A stretch of DNA of 64,000 nucleotides from DASQPA01 sp963757335 (GTDB lineage Bacteria; Acidobacteriota; Thermoanaerobaculia; Multivoradales; UBA5704), in the NCBI GenBank assembly GCA_963757335.1, contig CAVWRJ010000021.1, forward strand, positions 248,001 to 312,000, read 5' to 3'. Under the pieces are notes generated by a model that was not told where the DNA came from, made no database searches, and was given only the letters and a program-made list of their open reading frames with translations. This document shows, one piece after another, positions 18,479-28,209 of the stretch. The translations under genes were made by a program, and so were the position numbers. Numbering within the stretch: position 1 is the first letter of the stretch; every line of letters begins with the position of its first letter.

Positions 18479-18712
18479 CTAGAATTTCGGCAGCAACCCG
18501 GACTGGACGAGGTCACGCTGCTCGACGGACATCGTCGGGATCTCCTGGCCGAGTTGCTGGTACGCCAATACTATCTCGTGGAGGGCGTCCCGGAGCATCG
18601 CCCGGCACTCTTCGATCGTGCCCCCCTCCGTGACCACCTCGGGCCATTCGAGGAGCTGGCCTATGTACCCGGAATCGATCTTCGCGTACCTCGCCGTATA
18701 GCTCTGGAGCAC
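18479..18712 (-). CDS. HicB-like antitoxin domain protein
   Basis: A 77-residue protein with the HicB-like fold pattern YTARYAKIDSGYIGQLLEWP, then VVTEGGTIEECRAMLRDAL and EIVLAYQQLGQEIP. HicB antitoxins neutralise the HicA mRNA interferase. The start is GTG at 18712, supported by GGGAGG five to six bases upstream. HicB genes are usually next to a small hicA; none is visible on either side (the sugar transferase is upstream in transcription, repeats lie downstream), so it is an orphan. The short C-terminus lacks an obvious ribbon-helix-helix, as in many solitary HicB-like proteins. Confidence 0.8.
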   Translation of the reverse strand: MLQSYTARYAKIDSGYIGQLLEWPEVVTEGGTIEECRAMLRDALHEIVLAYQQLGQEIPTMSVEQRDLVQSGLLPKF

Positions 18713-18764
18713 CGCTCCTCCCTTCTTGTGCGGAACCGATTGTACTCCGGCGGAGGGGAGCGTC

Positions 18765-20193
18765 TCAGTACGCGTTCAGCCGCATCGCATGCCGGAAGGT
18801 CATCCAGAGGATCTTGAAGTCGAGCCCCAGCGACCAGTTCTCGATGTAGTAGAGGTCGTACTGGATCCGCTTCTTGATCGAGGTGTTGCCGCGCCAGCCG
18901 TGGACCTGGGCCCAGCCGGTGATGCCGGCTTTCACTCGGTGGCGGAGCATGTACTGGGGGATCTTGTGCTTGAACTCGCGGACGAAGGTCGGGCGCTCGG
19001 GGCGGGGACCGACGATCGACATGTCGCCGACCAGGACGTTCCAGATCTGCGGCAGCTCGTCGAAGCTCCAGCGGCGGAGGAAGCTTCCCACCCGGGTGCG
19101 GCGGGGATCGTCCTTGACCGCCCAGACCGGGCCGGAGCTCGCTTCGGCGTCGATCCGCATGGAGCGGAACTTCAGGATCATGAAGCTCTGGCCGTCGAGC
19201 CCCATCCGCTCCTGGCGGTAGAAGATCGGCCCGCGATCCTCGAACCAGATGGCGAAGGCGGCGAAAGGGAAGAAGGGGAGGAGCACGAGGTGCGCGGCGA
19301 GGGCGATCGCGATGTCCATCCCCCGCTTCACGAGGCTGTTCCAGCCCTGGAGGGGGACCTGCGAGAGGTTGATGACCGGCGTGCCGTCCAGATCCTCCAG
19401 GGTGGCTTTGAGCGTCGCGTACTGGAGGATGTCCGGCACCAGCTTGGTCTCGACGCATTCGCGGGCCATCAGCTGCAGCATCGAGAGGGTCTTCTTGTGC
19501 GCCTCGATAGGGAGGGCCATGTAGACCTGGTCGATCCGCGTCTCCGCCAGGACCTCCTCGGCCTGCTTGAGAGTCCCGAGGACCGGGACGCCGCAGACGA
19601 GGGTGCCGGCCTTGCCGGGGTCGTCGTCGAGGAAGCCCACGACGTCGAAGCCTGAGACCGCGATGGGCGAGGATCTTCTGGGTGATCTCGCGGCCGAGGG
19701 TGCCGGCGCCGATCACCAGGATGCGCTGGAGGTTGAGTCCCAGGAGCCGCGAGCGGCGGGCGGCGAAGCGCAGGACCATGCGGATCGCGCCGACGGAGAG
19801 GAAGTCGGCGAGGGCGAAGATCCCCAGGAAGGCGCGGCTGTAGGTGAAGTACTCGGTGCTCCCGGGATAGACCGGCGGCCGGTACCAGGCGATGACCACC
19901 GAGAGGAGGACGGTCGCCAAGAGCACCGCCACGAAGAGGGTAAGGATCTCGTCGACCCGGCTTCGCCCCCTGCGGCTCTGGTAGAGCCCATGAAAGTAGA
20001 AGACGACCGGCCACAAAACGAGGACGATCGGCACCAGTCTTAAGTAGGGGGTGAACTCCGGGACGTTCTTGGTGACCGGGATGATCGCCATCTCGAAACG
20101 CAGGAGCCAGGCGCCTAAAAAGGCGGCGAGGGTTCCCAGGAGATCTCCGGCCAGGTAGAGGCCGGCCGTCATGCGATGGCGTTGGCGGATCAC
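18765..20193 (-). CDS. Polyprenyl-phosphate sugar-1-phosphate transferase, EPS type (frameshifted)
   Basis: About 475 residues after repair. It should transfer a sugar-1-phosphate to undecaprenyl phosphate and so start repeat-unit assembly of an exopolysaccharide. The N-terminal half has four to five membrane helices, then a Rossmann-like CoA-binding-type domain (ILVIGAGTLGREI ... GFLDDDPGKAG). The C-terminal catalytic part has a membrane helix, the basic KFRSMRIDAE motif, LRRWSFDELPQIWNVL, MSIVGPRPERP and RVKAGITGWAQVHG. The frame breaks at about 19655-19661, between KILAHRG and VSGFDVVGFL, consistent with one extra base. It lies last in a minus-strand glycosyltransferase operon. Confidence 0.92.
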
Positions 20194-20207
20194 GGGCTAG
20201 CGCACCC

Positions 20208-21347
20208 TCAAGATGAAGACGGCTTGCGGGTCAGCAGGGAGCTGAGCCCTTCAGTGAAGCGCTGGGCGGAGAACTGCTCCGCCCGCTGGCGTAGATCCAG
20301 TGGATTGGATCGAATCTGGCGAGTTTTGTCAATCGCCGCCGTCAGTCCGTCCACCCCTTCCTCCTCGGGATAGAGGGCGCCGTGCACACCTTCTTCGACC
20401 ACGTCGAGCACGCCGCCTCGGGAAACGGCTGCAACCGGCGTGCCGCAGGCCAGCGCCTCGACGCAGGCGATGCCGAAATCCTCCACTCCCGGTTGCAGAA
20501 AGCACTGGGCGCCGCGGTAGAGATCGCGCAGGCGCTCCGGCGTCACCCGGCCCACGAGATGAGTCGTGGGACCCGCCAGGCGGGTCAGCCGCTCGCGCTC
20601 CGGGCCTTCGCCGACGATGTAGAGCGGCAGCCCCAGCCGCTCGCAGGCGGCGATCCCCACCTCGACCCGCTTGTAGGGGGCGAGAGCGGAGACCATCAGG
20701 GCGTGTCCACGGGCGTCGCGCTCTTCCTCTCCAGTCCCTGAAGCAGGGGTGAAGAAGTCCACGTCGACCGGCGGATGTGCCACTTCGGCATGCCGGCCGT
20801 AGTAGCGGCGTACCCTTTCGGCAACAAAGGATGAATTTGCCACGAAGAGGTCTACGCGCGAGGCCGAGGCGGCGTCCCAGGTGCGGAGCGCCGAAAGAGT
20901 GAGCGAGCGTAGGTGAGCGGCGAGGCCGGTGCGCTTCGGGAAGTAGGCGTGCTCCTGGTCCCAGGCGTAGCGCATGGGCGTGTGGCAGTAGCAGGCGTGA
21001 AACGTTCCCGGGTGCGGGATCACCCCCTTGGCCACGCAGTGGGAGGAGGAGACGACGAGGTCGAAGCCCTGGAGGTCGAACGCCTCGATGGCGGTGGGGA
21101 AGAGGGGGAGATAGCTCCGGTAGTGCCGGCGGAGCCCCGGGGCGCGATTCAGGAAGCTGGTGTGGATGGGGTGGCTCTCGATCGCCGCGCTGACGCTCCC
21201 GGGAAAGTGGAAGAGGGTGAAGATCGGGGCGCCGGGGAAGAGGGCGCAGAGATGCTCCAGGACCTTCTCGCCGCCGCGCATGCCGGTCAGCCAGTCGTGG
21301 ATGAGGGCGACCCGCGCCGGCTGGCCACCGCCGGAGGGGGGCTCCAT
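20208..21347 (-). CDS. Family 4 glycosyltransferase (WbaZ-like)
   Basis: A 379-residue GT-B enzyme probably adding a hexose to the lipid-linked EPS repeat. N-terminal VALIHDWLTGMRGGEKVLE is typical of WbaZ-type mannosyltransferases, with the CHTPMRYAWDQ motif in the acceptor domain. The donor domain shows VSALAPYKRVEVGI, IVGEGPERERL and the E-x7-E motif FGIACVEALACGTPVAAV. It lies 5 bp downstream of the preceding glycosyltransferase gene in the operon and 14 bp upstream of the sugar transferase. The sugar specificity cannot be read from sequence alone. Confidence 0.92.
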   Translation of the reverse strand: MEPPSGGGQPARVALIHDWLTGMRGGEKVLEHLCALFPGAPIFTLFHFPGSVSAAIESHPIHTSFLNRAPGLRRHYRSYLPLFPTAIEAFDLQGFDLVVSSSHCVAKGVIPHPGTFHACYCHTPMRYAWDQEHAYFPKRTGLAAHLRSLTLSALRTWDAASASRVDLFVANSSFVAERVRRYYGRHAEVAHPPVDVDFFTPASGTGEEERDARGHALMVSALAPYKRVEVGIAACERLGLPLYIVGEGPERERLTRLAGPTTHLVGRVTPERLRDLYRGAQCFLQPGVEDFGIACVEALACGTPVAAVSRGGVLDVVEEGVHGALYPEEEGVDGLTAAIDKTRQIRSNPLDLRQRAEQFSAQRFTEGLSSLLTRKPSSS

Positions 21348-21352
21348 GCGGC

Positions 21353-22533
21353 TCAGGGGGCGTCCTCGCGGGGGCGCACCTGGATCGACTGCGAGCCGGT
21401 TCCGGAGAGATCGGGGGCCTCTCCCAGGGCGGCGCGGTAGACGTCCAGGGTGCGCCGGGCCGTCCTCTCCCAGCGGAAGTCCTCGGCCCGCCTCGTCCCC
21501 AGCTTGGCGAGGGCCGTCCGGTGCTCGGGGTCGGCCATGCAGCGGGCGATGGCCTTCGCCATGCCGTCGACGTCGAGCGGGTCGACGAGATGCGCGTAGC
21601 CCTCGGCGATCTCTTTGAGCGCCGAGGTGTTCGAGGTGATCACCGCCACTCCGGAGGCCATGGCCTCGATCACCGGCAGGCCGAACCCCTCGTAGAGGGT
21701 CGGATAGAGGAAGAGCTCCGCCCCCTGGTAGATGGCGGGGAGGGCGTCGTCGGGGACATGGCCGATCTGCCGTACCCGGTCTTCGAGGCCGAGGTAGAGG
21801 GCCCGCTGGCGGACCTTCTCGTCCCCCCCTCCTTGCCGCCGACGCAGAGGAGCGGCGCGTCGAACTGGGCGATGCGGCGGGCCCGGGCGTAGGCCTGGAC
21901 GACGTTGTCGAGGTTCTTGTGCGGCTTGGGGTTGCCGACGAAGAGGAGGTAGGGCCGGCGGATACCGTGCTCGGCGAGCCGGCGCTCGATCTCGTCCTCG
22001 GGCAGGCGCTGGCGGAAGCGGTCCTCGACCCCGTTGTAGATCACCTGGATCTTCTTGCCGTCGACCTCGAAGTACTCCATGAGGTCGGCCTTGGTGTTCT
22101 GCGACACGGCGATGACGCGGTCGCCGCGCGACAGGCCCCGCCGGATCATCCCCTGGGCGTAGAAGAAGGCGAGGCCGCTCGGCAGGAACTCCGGGTAGAG
22201 GAGGTGGATGATGTCGTGGATCGTCACCACCACCCGCCCCTTGATGAACCCGGGGAGGACGTAGTGGGTCGAGTGGTAGAGGTCTAAGTCCAGGCGGTAG
22301 AGCTGCCAGGAGAGGGCGAGGATCTCGCGGAGCGAGTAGACCGGCGAGCTCTCGATGGCGACCTTGAAGTTCTCCGGCAGCTCCGGCAGGAACTCCCGGT
22401 CGGCCGGCCGGACGAGCAGCACGTAGCGGTTCTCGCGGTCGAGCGCGGTCAGCGAGCGGACGAGGTTCCGGACGTAGGTGCCGATCCCGAAGTCCTGGAT
22501 CTTCCGCGCGTCCAAGCCGATCGTGTAGGGCAA
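21353..22533 (-). CDS. Family 4 glycosyltransferase (frameshifted)
   Basis: About 393 residues once the break is repaired. It begins at TTG 22533, behind GGAG, with YTIGLDARKIQDFGIGTYVR, the usual N-terminus of this GT4 subgroup. Further motifs are TIHDIIHLLYPEFLP, VIAVSQNTKADL and, after the break, YPTLYEGFGLPVIEAMASGVAV. The frame changes at a run of seven C (21823-21829) between LLCVGGKEG and KVRQRALYLGLE, consistent with one missing base. One of the dispersed folded elements sits 11 bp before the start codon. Confidence 0.9.
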
Positions 22534-22543
22534 AGGGTCTCCT

Positions 22544-22619
22544 GGCTCCGTTGGATTCCGAGGACGGGCGACTGGCTGCGCGGAGCGCCCGAAGGTCGCC
22601 CGCAGGATCCAACGGAGCC
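22544..22619 (-). repeat. Dispersed folded element, copy A
   Basis: A 76-bp element bounded by a perfect 13-bp inverted repeat (GGCTCCGTTGGAT and ATCCAACGGAGCC). The core on the minus strand is a close match to three other copies in the window. It lies between two GT4 genes, ending 11 bp before the start of the downstream gene and in the same orientation as that gene. Confidence 0.88.
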
Positions 22620-22640
22620 GTGTCCTCCTGGGACGACGAG

Positions 22641-23784
22641 CTAGTCTAGCGCCTCGGCGAAGACCTCCGCCATCTCCCGCGCCGCCTCTTCCCAGCGGAA
22701 GCGGGCGGCGCGGAGGACGCCGCGCCGGGAGAGGTCGGCGGCGCGGGCCGGGTCGTCGAGGATCTTCTTCAAGCGCGGCGGCCAGGCCGTCGGCGTCGTG
22801 GGGGGCGACCTGGAGCGCGGCGTCCCCCACCACCTCGGGCAGGCTCGACGCGCTGGAGACGACGGTCGGCACCCCGCAGGCGAGGGCTTCTAACGGCGGC
22901 AGGCCGAAGCCTTCGTAGAGCGAAGGGTAGGCGAAGGCCCGCGCCCCCTGGAAGAGCCGGACGAGGCGGTCGTCGTCGACCCGGCCGAGGGAGCGGACGC
23001 CGCCGTTCGAGAAGTTCGAGAGCCGCTCGATCCGGGCACGGAGGGCATCGTTGTGCCAGCCGGCGCCGCCGGCGAGGAGGAGCGGCGGGGTCGCCGGGTC
23101 TTCGCGGCGGAGCGCCTCCCAGGCGGAGAGGAGGACCGAGACGTTCTTCCGCGGCTCTAGGCTCCCGAGATAGAGGATGTAGCCCTCCGGGGTCCCGAGC
23201 TCCCGGCGGATCGCCGCCACCTCCTCCGGAGAGCCCGGAGCGAAGACCGGGTCCACCCCCTCGTAGACCACCCGCACCCGGGAGGCGGAGGCCGGGAAGT
23301 GGAAGGCGAGGTCGGCCGCGGTCGCCTGGGAGACGGCGACGATCCGCCGCGCCCGGTCGAGCGAACGTTCGAGAAAGGGGAGGATGCTCAAGCGGACCTT
23401 GACCGTGTGAGTCTCGGGATAGAGGAGGGTCGTCAGGTCGTGGATGGTGACGACCGAAGGGAGCGCCCGCACCTTGGCGGCGAGGGGAAGGGTCATCAGG
23501 GGCGACCAGAAGAGGTCAACGTCCCCCCGCGCCAGCCGCCGCGGCAGCTGCACCTGCTGCCAGATCACCCCCAGTGGCGCCGCTTGCACCTCGATCGCCA
23601 CCCCCGCCGCCTCCAGCTCCTCTGCTCCTCGGGGAGGCTTGTGGCAGAGCCCGAGAAGCCGCGGGCCATTCGCCTGCTTGGCGAGAGCGAGGAGGAGATT
23701 CCGGGTATAGACGGAGATCCCGGTCGGTTCCGGCACCAGGGCGCGGAGGTCGACGGCGAGGGTGGGCCGGGAGGCGCTCGGCAT
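22641..23784 (-). CDS. Family 4 glycosyltransferase (frameshifted near the C-terminus)
   Basis: About 380 residues after repair. The ATG at 23784 gives MPSASRPTLAVDLRAL, the usual N-terminal strand; longer in-frame starts upstream run into the toxin remnant. Motifs: PTGISVYTRNLLLAL, TIHDLTTLLYPE, LYLGSLEPRKNVSVL and FAYPSLYEGFGLPPLEALACG. The frame breaks at about 22770-22775, after DGLAAAL, and continues KKILDDPARAADLSRRG to a TAG at 22641; one extra base explains it. It is upstream of the other GT4 gene in the EPS operon. Confidence 0.9.
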
Positions 23785-23801
23785 AGGGCGCGTCGGCTCG
23801 G

Positions 23802-23888
23802 CTACGAGAGTGCCGCTTCGAGGTCTTCCGGGGTGAGAATCAGCAGAGTGGCTTCGCGCAATACATTCGTGCCGAAGAGAGCTTTCAA
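23802..23888 (-). pseudogene. Remnant of a PIN-domain (VapC-like) toxin
   Basis: Only 28 codons remain. The start is a TTG that overlaps the antitoxin stop as TTGA. The product begins KALFGTNVL, close to the MKxLFDTNVLLD start of PIN RNases with the first catalytic Asp changed to Gly, and ends ILTPEDLEAAL, which resembles the last strand and helix of such toxins. The roughly 100 residues between are gone. It can have no nuclease activity. Confidence 0.65.
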
Positions 23889-24064
23889 GAATGCTTCCGC
23901 TCAAGGTAGCGGTAGTAATCCCATTCGTCCACATCCTTCAAGGAACCCAGAAGCTCCCGAGTCTTAGGTGGCAGCTCTTCGGATTCTGTCTCGGAAGGGT
24001 GCGCCCAGCGCTTGCCGAAACGGATCAGATCCTCGTCCAGCCGCAATGTGAGCTTGGATGACAT
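23885..24064 (-). CDS. DUF6364-like antitoxin, internally shortened
   Basis: A 59-residue protein starting MSSKLTLRLDEDLIRFGKRWA and ending DEWDYYRYLERKHS. Both ends match small DUF6364-type antitoxins that precede PIN toxins. The centre, where a glycine-serine-valine-serine ribbon-helix-helix turn and a following helix should be, is missing: the sequence jumps from RWAHPSE to ELPPKTRELLGSL. A ribosome site (GGAGGAAG) precedes the ATG. The gene overlaps the toxin remnant by four bases. It is probably a decaying pair inside the polysaccharide locus. Confidence 0.65.
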   Translation of the reverse strand: MSSKLTLRLDEDLIRFGKRWAHPSETESEELPPKTRELLGSLKDVDEWDYYRYLERKHS

Positions 24065-24113
24065 GGGCTTCCTCCTCCAGACGTACCGATCTTAAAGGAT
24101 TGTACGGCGGAGG

Positions 24114-26373
24114 TCACCCGTTGCTCCGGACCACCCGGTAGATCTCCTCCGCGCCGTCCCGGTAGATCGGCTGGAAGCGGCCGGGGTGGGAGAGGATCCA
24201 GCTCCGTTGCGGCTCCTCGCCGCCGGAGAGCCGGATCACGAGATATTGCACGTTCAAAACGGTGAGGATGCGCCAGAAGCGGCGGAACTCGGGGTAGTCG
24301 AAGGGGAACTCGGCGCTCCCGCCGAAGCGGTAGTACTGCGCGCGGAGGTCCCAGGTCGTGGGGACGATCTGGACGTCGTTCTGGAGCCGGCTGCCGAAGA
24401 AGAGGTAGGGCTGGTTGAAGGCTAGGTAGCCGACCGTGGCGCCCAGTGGACCCGCCGCCTGCTCCAGGGCGAGGGCGGCCGGCCGGTCGCGGAGCTTCAG
24501 GCGCTGGTAGGTGTCGATCCCCCGCGCCAGCCGGGGCGTCAGGAGGAGGAGGACGGCGAGTCCGGCGATGGCGAGGACGGTCACCTGTCCTTCGTGGCAG
24601 CCGGCGAGCGGCGGCGCGGAGCCGTTCCCGCTGGGTCACGAGGATTGCGGCGACGGCTACGAGGGCGAGGGCGAGGAGAGTCTTGCGCCGGTAGTCCAGG
24701 CCGATCCAGTTCTCGACCGGCGGGAGGAAGAGGAGGAGGCCGAGGAGGATCGCACGCACGGCGGCTCCGGCACCCCGGACCCGATCTTCCAGCCGCTCGG
24801 TCAGCCAGGCGAGGCCGACGGCGAGGAGGCCGAGGCCGGCGAGCCAGTAGCGGAGGTCCCGGTGGTCGTCCATCAGCTCCATGAATTCGAGGAAGAAGAC
24901 GAGGGGGAGGGTGAGGACGATTGCCGCCTCCAGCCGGCTTTCCCGAGCGGGGGAGCCCTCCCGCCTGGCCGGAACCGGCTCCGTTGGTTCCTGCGGGCGG
25001 TCTCCTTCGGGCGCTTCGCGCAGCCAGTCGCCCGTCCTCGGAAGCCAACGGAGCCGGTCCCGGCCGGGCCCCCCATCCCGGCGCTGCCAGAGGAGCCTCG
25101 CGAGGGCGAGGAGAGGCGCCAGGAGAGCGGCCGGGAGCAGGGTGTAGGGGAAGAGGGGGCCGAAGAGGTCGGCGCGGTGGGTCAGGTAGGTCCAGACGTC
25201 GAAACGGAAGCTGTCGCGGGTGCGCCGGTAGGCGAGGGTCGCCGAATCCCAGCCGGGGAAGATCTCGTGTCCGAGGAGGCGGAGGGGGGCGGGGAAGAGG
25301 GGGTTGCCGGCGGTCCAGGCGTTTCGCAGGTAGGTGTAGCCGCCGGCCAGGAGGGCGACTCCGGCGAGGGTTCCGGCGAGAGCGAGGAGGCGGCGCCGGC
25401 CGGCGCCGTCGGCGAAGAGCGCTCTTCCCTCCGGCTGGGCGAGGAGGAGGACGAGGAGAGCGAGGACGATCGTCGCGGCGTAGAAGAGGCCGATGTACTT
25501 GGTGCCGACGAGGAGCCCGAGGGCGAGGCCGGTGAGGGCGGCGCGGCCGGCGGTCGGTTTGCGGCTCGTGGCGAGGGCGCCGTCCAGGGCGGCGAGGGTG
25601 AGAAAGGCGGTCGTGTGGTCGTTGCCGGCGGTGAAGGCGAGGAGGGGGAGGACCCGGAAGATCGAAGCGTAGAAGAGGGGGGCGAGGGTGGCCGCCCGGC
25701 GCGACAGACCGAGCCGCCGGCCGAGGGCGGCGAGGGCGAGGAGGGAGGCGAGGGCGAAGGGGAGCTGGGTCCAGCGGGCGGCGAAGTCGCTGTCTCTAAA
25801 GGGCGCGAGGAGCGCCCAGGACCCGATCTCGGCGAGGATGGGATAGAAGGGCGTGCTCCGGTCGCCGAAGTCAAACTTCATCATCCGCAGGTCGCCGTGC
25901 CGCATCCAGGTGGCGACCGCCGCCATGTGGTAGGAGGCGTCGTCCCCCCCGAAGGCCCCCACCGGCTCGAAGCGCAGCTGCCACGCTATATAGAGGACGG
26001 AGACGGCGAGCGCCCCGGCGGCGGCGAGGACGAGCGCGGTCTCCGCCTGCTCGATCCAGGTGAGGGAGAAGACCCCCTCTTGAGCGGGGGCCTCCGCCTC
26101 TCCAGGTTTCGTCCGGAGAAAGGAGGTCGCGAGGGCGATGCCGGCGATCGTCAAGAGATACCAGGTGGGCCGGAGCAGGCCGAAGTGGCCGAGGAGGATC
26201 GCCGGCAGCGACCCCACGGCCACGGCGACCATGAAGCCGGCGACGGCGGTCGAGAGCGGCCCCTCCCCTCGCCCACCCGCGGCGAGCAGCCGGCGGGCGA
26301 TCCGCCAGCCGGTGACCCCCAGGGCCAGAAGGAGGGCGAAGAAGACGAGGAGGTCGAGCCAGCGGGCGGGCAT
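24114..26373 (-). CDS. Multi-membrane glycosyltransferase, GT-C type (frameshifted; carries a dispersed element in frame)
   Basis: About 752 residues with twelve or more hydrophobic helices. The early periplasmic loop holds GGDDASYHMAAVATWMRHGDL in part (GGDDASYH), an acidic motif like that of GT39/ArnT-type enzymes that use polyprenyl-phosphate sugars. The start at 26373 (MPARWLDLLVFF) begins with the first helix. The frame breaks at about 24585-24592, between RRLPR and VTVLAIAGLAV, consistent with one extra base. Residues encoded by 24974-25058 (RWLPRTGDWLREAPEG) come from a copy of the dispersed element and lie in a loop between helices. The C-terminal domain is soluble. It is divergent from another GT-C gene. 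Confidence 0.82.
24974..25058 (+). repeat. Dispersed folded element, copy B (inside a coding region)
   Basis: Arms ACCGGCTCCGTTGG and CCAACGGAGCCGGT are perfect 14-bp inverted repeats. The core matches copies A, C and D. It lies wholly within the minus-strand GT-C gene and the reading frame stays open through it, adding a charged loop between membrane helices. Confidence 0.88.
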
Positions 26374-26443
26374 GCGGGGGGGATTATCGCCGAGCCCCCA
26401 TTCTCTTGTATCGTTCCCCCTCGACCGGGCCCTCCCAAACCGA

Positions 26444-28207
26444 ATGCGAATCCGCGCCACCCACGCCGTCTGCCTGTCCGTCGCGCTCCTCGGGCTCGCC
26501 CTCTCGCTCTACAAGATCCACTTCCCGCCCGGGCCGATGGCCGACGAGGCCGCCTACGTCATGATGACGGAGAGCCTCTGGCACGACCACGACCTGACCT
26601 ACGACCACCGGGATCTCTTCCGCGCCTACGAGCTGTGGGACCAGGGGCCGAACGGGGTGGTGCTGTCGACCAACGACGGCGGCAAGACCATGCACTACGG
26701 GAAGCCCTTCGTCTACTCGGCGGCGGCGCTGCCGTTCTACGGCCTCTTCGGGGTGCAGGGGCTGGTCGTCTTCAACATGGCGCTCTTCCTCGCCATGTTC
26801 TGGAGCGGCCTCTGGTACTTGAAGGACGAGGAGGGCTATGTCGGCCTCTATGTGGCCGGCTTCTTCTTCGCCTCGGTCTCTTTCGTCTACGTCTTCTGGA
26901 TGCAGCCCGAGGTCTTCAACATGGCCTGCATCTTCTTTCCTCTCCTCTTCTGGCAGCATCTCCGCCGCCGGGGGGGAGAGGAGCGGCCGCGCGACCTCCT
27001 GCTCCTGGCGTTCGGCGGGGCGCTCGTCGCCGCCGCCTTCGTCTCCAAGGAGACCGCGGTCCTCCTGGGGATACCGATCGGGCTCGACCTCCTCTGGCGC
27101 CGGCGCTTCCGTGCCCTCCTCGCCTATGCCGCCCCGGCGCTCCTCGCCCTCGCCCTCCTGGCCGGCACCCAGCACCGGCTGACCGGCTCCTGGAGCCCCT
27201 ACCGCGGGGTGCAGCGGCGGTCGTTCGAGAGCCAGTACCCGATCGAGAGCCACAAGGACATGTGGGCGCTCTACCGCGGCACGAGCTTCGGCTCCTGGTC
27301 GGGCCTCGGCATCCAGGCCACCCCGCGGATGCTCGCCTACGACACCGAGTACTTCCTCCTCGGCCGCCACACCGGGCTCCTCCCCTATTTCCCCTTCGCC
27401 CTCTTCGCCCTCGGGCTCTACCTGGCGGGCCCGAAGCGGGACCTCGGGCGGAACCTCCTCCTGCTCTCGATTTTCGGCTACTGCCTGGCCCTCGTCCTGT
27501 TGCGGCCGGACAACTACCACGGCGGGCTGGGGTTCCTGGGGAACCGCTACTTCGCGAGCATCTACCCGGCCCTCCTCTTCCTTCCCGGCCGGATGCGGGC
27601 CCGCAAGAGCCTCGTCCTCCCCTTTGCCGCCGCCGGGCTCTGGACCCTGGCGGTGATCGCCGTGCCGACCCAGGCGATCACCCCCGAGGCGACCCTCCAG
27701 GCGCACGTGCGGGTGAAGGCGTTCCAGGCCCTGCCGCTCGAGCTCACCCTCTTGAACAAGATCCCCGGCTACTTCCTCCGCGGCTGGGGGGACGGGGTCT
27801 GGGTGGTGCCGAAGGAGAACTTCCTCGCCGACGAGAGGAACCCCAACGGCGTCTGGCTGCGGGGCGCCTCGCGCTCCGAGGTCATCCTGGTGACCGCGGC
27901 GCCGGTCTCGGTGATCCGCTTCCGGGTCCACTCGCTCTCGGACGTCAACGTCTTCACCGCGGAGAGCGGGATCGACCGCATCCGGGTCGCCTTCGACACC
28001 GACGCCAAACGCCACGGGACGCCGATCGACCTCCAGGTGAAGCCGGTCGCCCGGGACCTCGGGTTCTTCGGCGACGCGGCGCCCCACGAGTACTTCTACC
28101 GCTTCTACCTGACGACGACCGACGGGGTCGTCCCCGCCCACCGCATGGGGGGGGACGATCAGCGCTATCTCGGGACGTTCCTCGACTTCACTGGGAAGGG
28201 GCCGTAG
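26444..28207 (+). CDS. Multi-membrane glycosyltransferase-like protein (GT-C type)
   Basis: A 587-residue protein with about ten membrane helices. After the first helix (VCLSVALLGLALSLYKIHF) the loop contains PMADEAAYVMMTESLW, resembling the catalytic acidic loop of ArnT/PMT-like enzymes. Later features are YGKPFVYSAAALPFYGLFG and a large soluble C-terminal part with beta strands (VILVTAAPVSVIRFRVHSL). The ATG at 26444 directly precedes the first helix and is chosen for that reason. It is divergent from the other GT-C gene, 70 bp apart, and a small coiled-coil gene follows after 2 bp. It likely decorates the cell-surface glycan; substrate unknown. Confidence 0.82.
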   Translation: MRIRATHAVCLSVALLGLALSLYKIHFPPGPMADEAAYVMMTESLWHDHDLTYDHRDLFRAYELWDQGPNGVVLSTNDGGKTMHYGKPFVYSAAALPFYGLFGVQGLVVFNMALFLAMFWSGLWYLKDEEGYVGLYVAGFFFASVSFVYVFWMQPEVFNMACIFFPLLFWQHLRRRGGEERPRDLLLLAFGGALVAAAFVSKETAVLLGIPIGLDLLWRRRFRALLAYAAPALLALALLAGTQHRLTGSWSPYRGVQRRSFESQYPIESHKDMWALYRGTSFGSWSGLGIQATPRMLAYDTEYFLLGRHTGLLPYFPFALFALGLYLAGPKRDLGRNLLLLSIFGYCLALVLLRPDNYHGGLGFLGNRYFASIYPALLFLPGRMRARKSLVLPFAAAGLWTLAVIAVPTQAITPEATLQAHVRVKAFQALPLELTLLNKIPGYFLRGWGDGVWVVPKENFLADERNPNGVWLRGASRSEVILVTAAPVSVIRFRVHSLSDVNVFTAESGIDRIRVAFDTDAKRHGTPIDLQVKPVARDLGFFGDAAPHEYFYRFYLTTTDGVVPAHRMGGDDQRYLGTFLDFTGKGP

Positions 28208-28209
28208 GT

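Noticed and set aside
24511..26440. A long plus-strand open frame with Glu/Gly/Arg-rich product opposite the GT-C gene
   Set aside because: Low-complexity antisense shadow. Only its last part, from TTG 28210, is kept as a real small gene.
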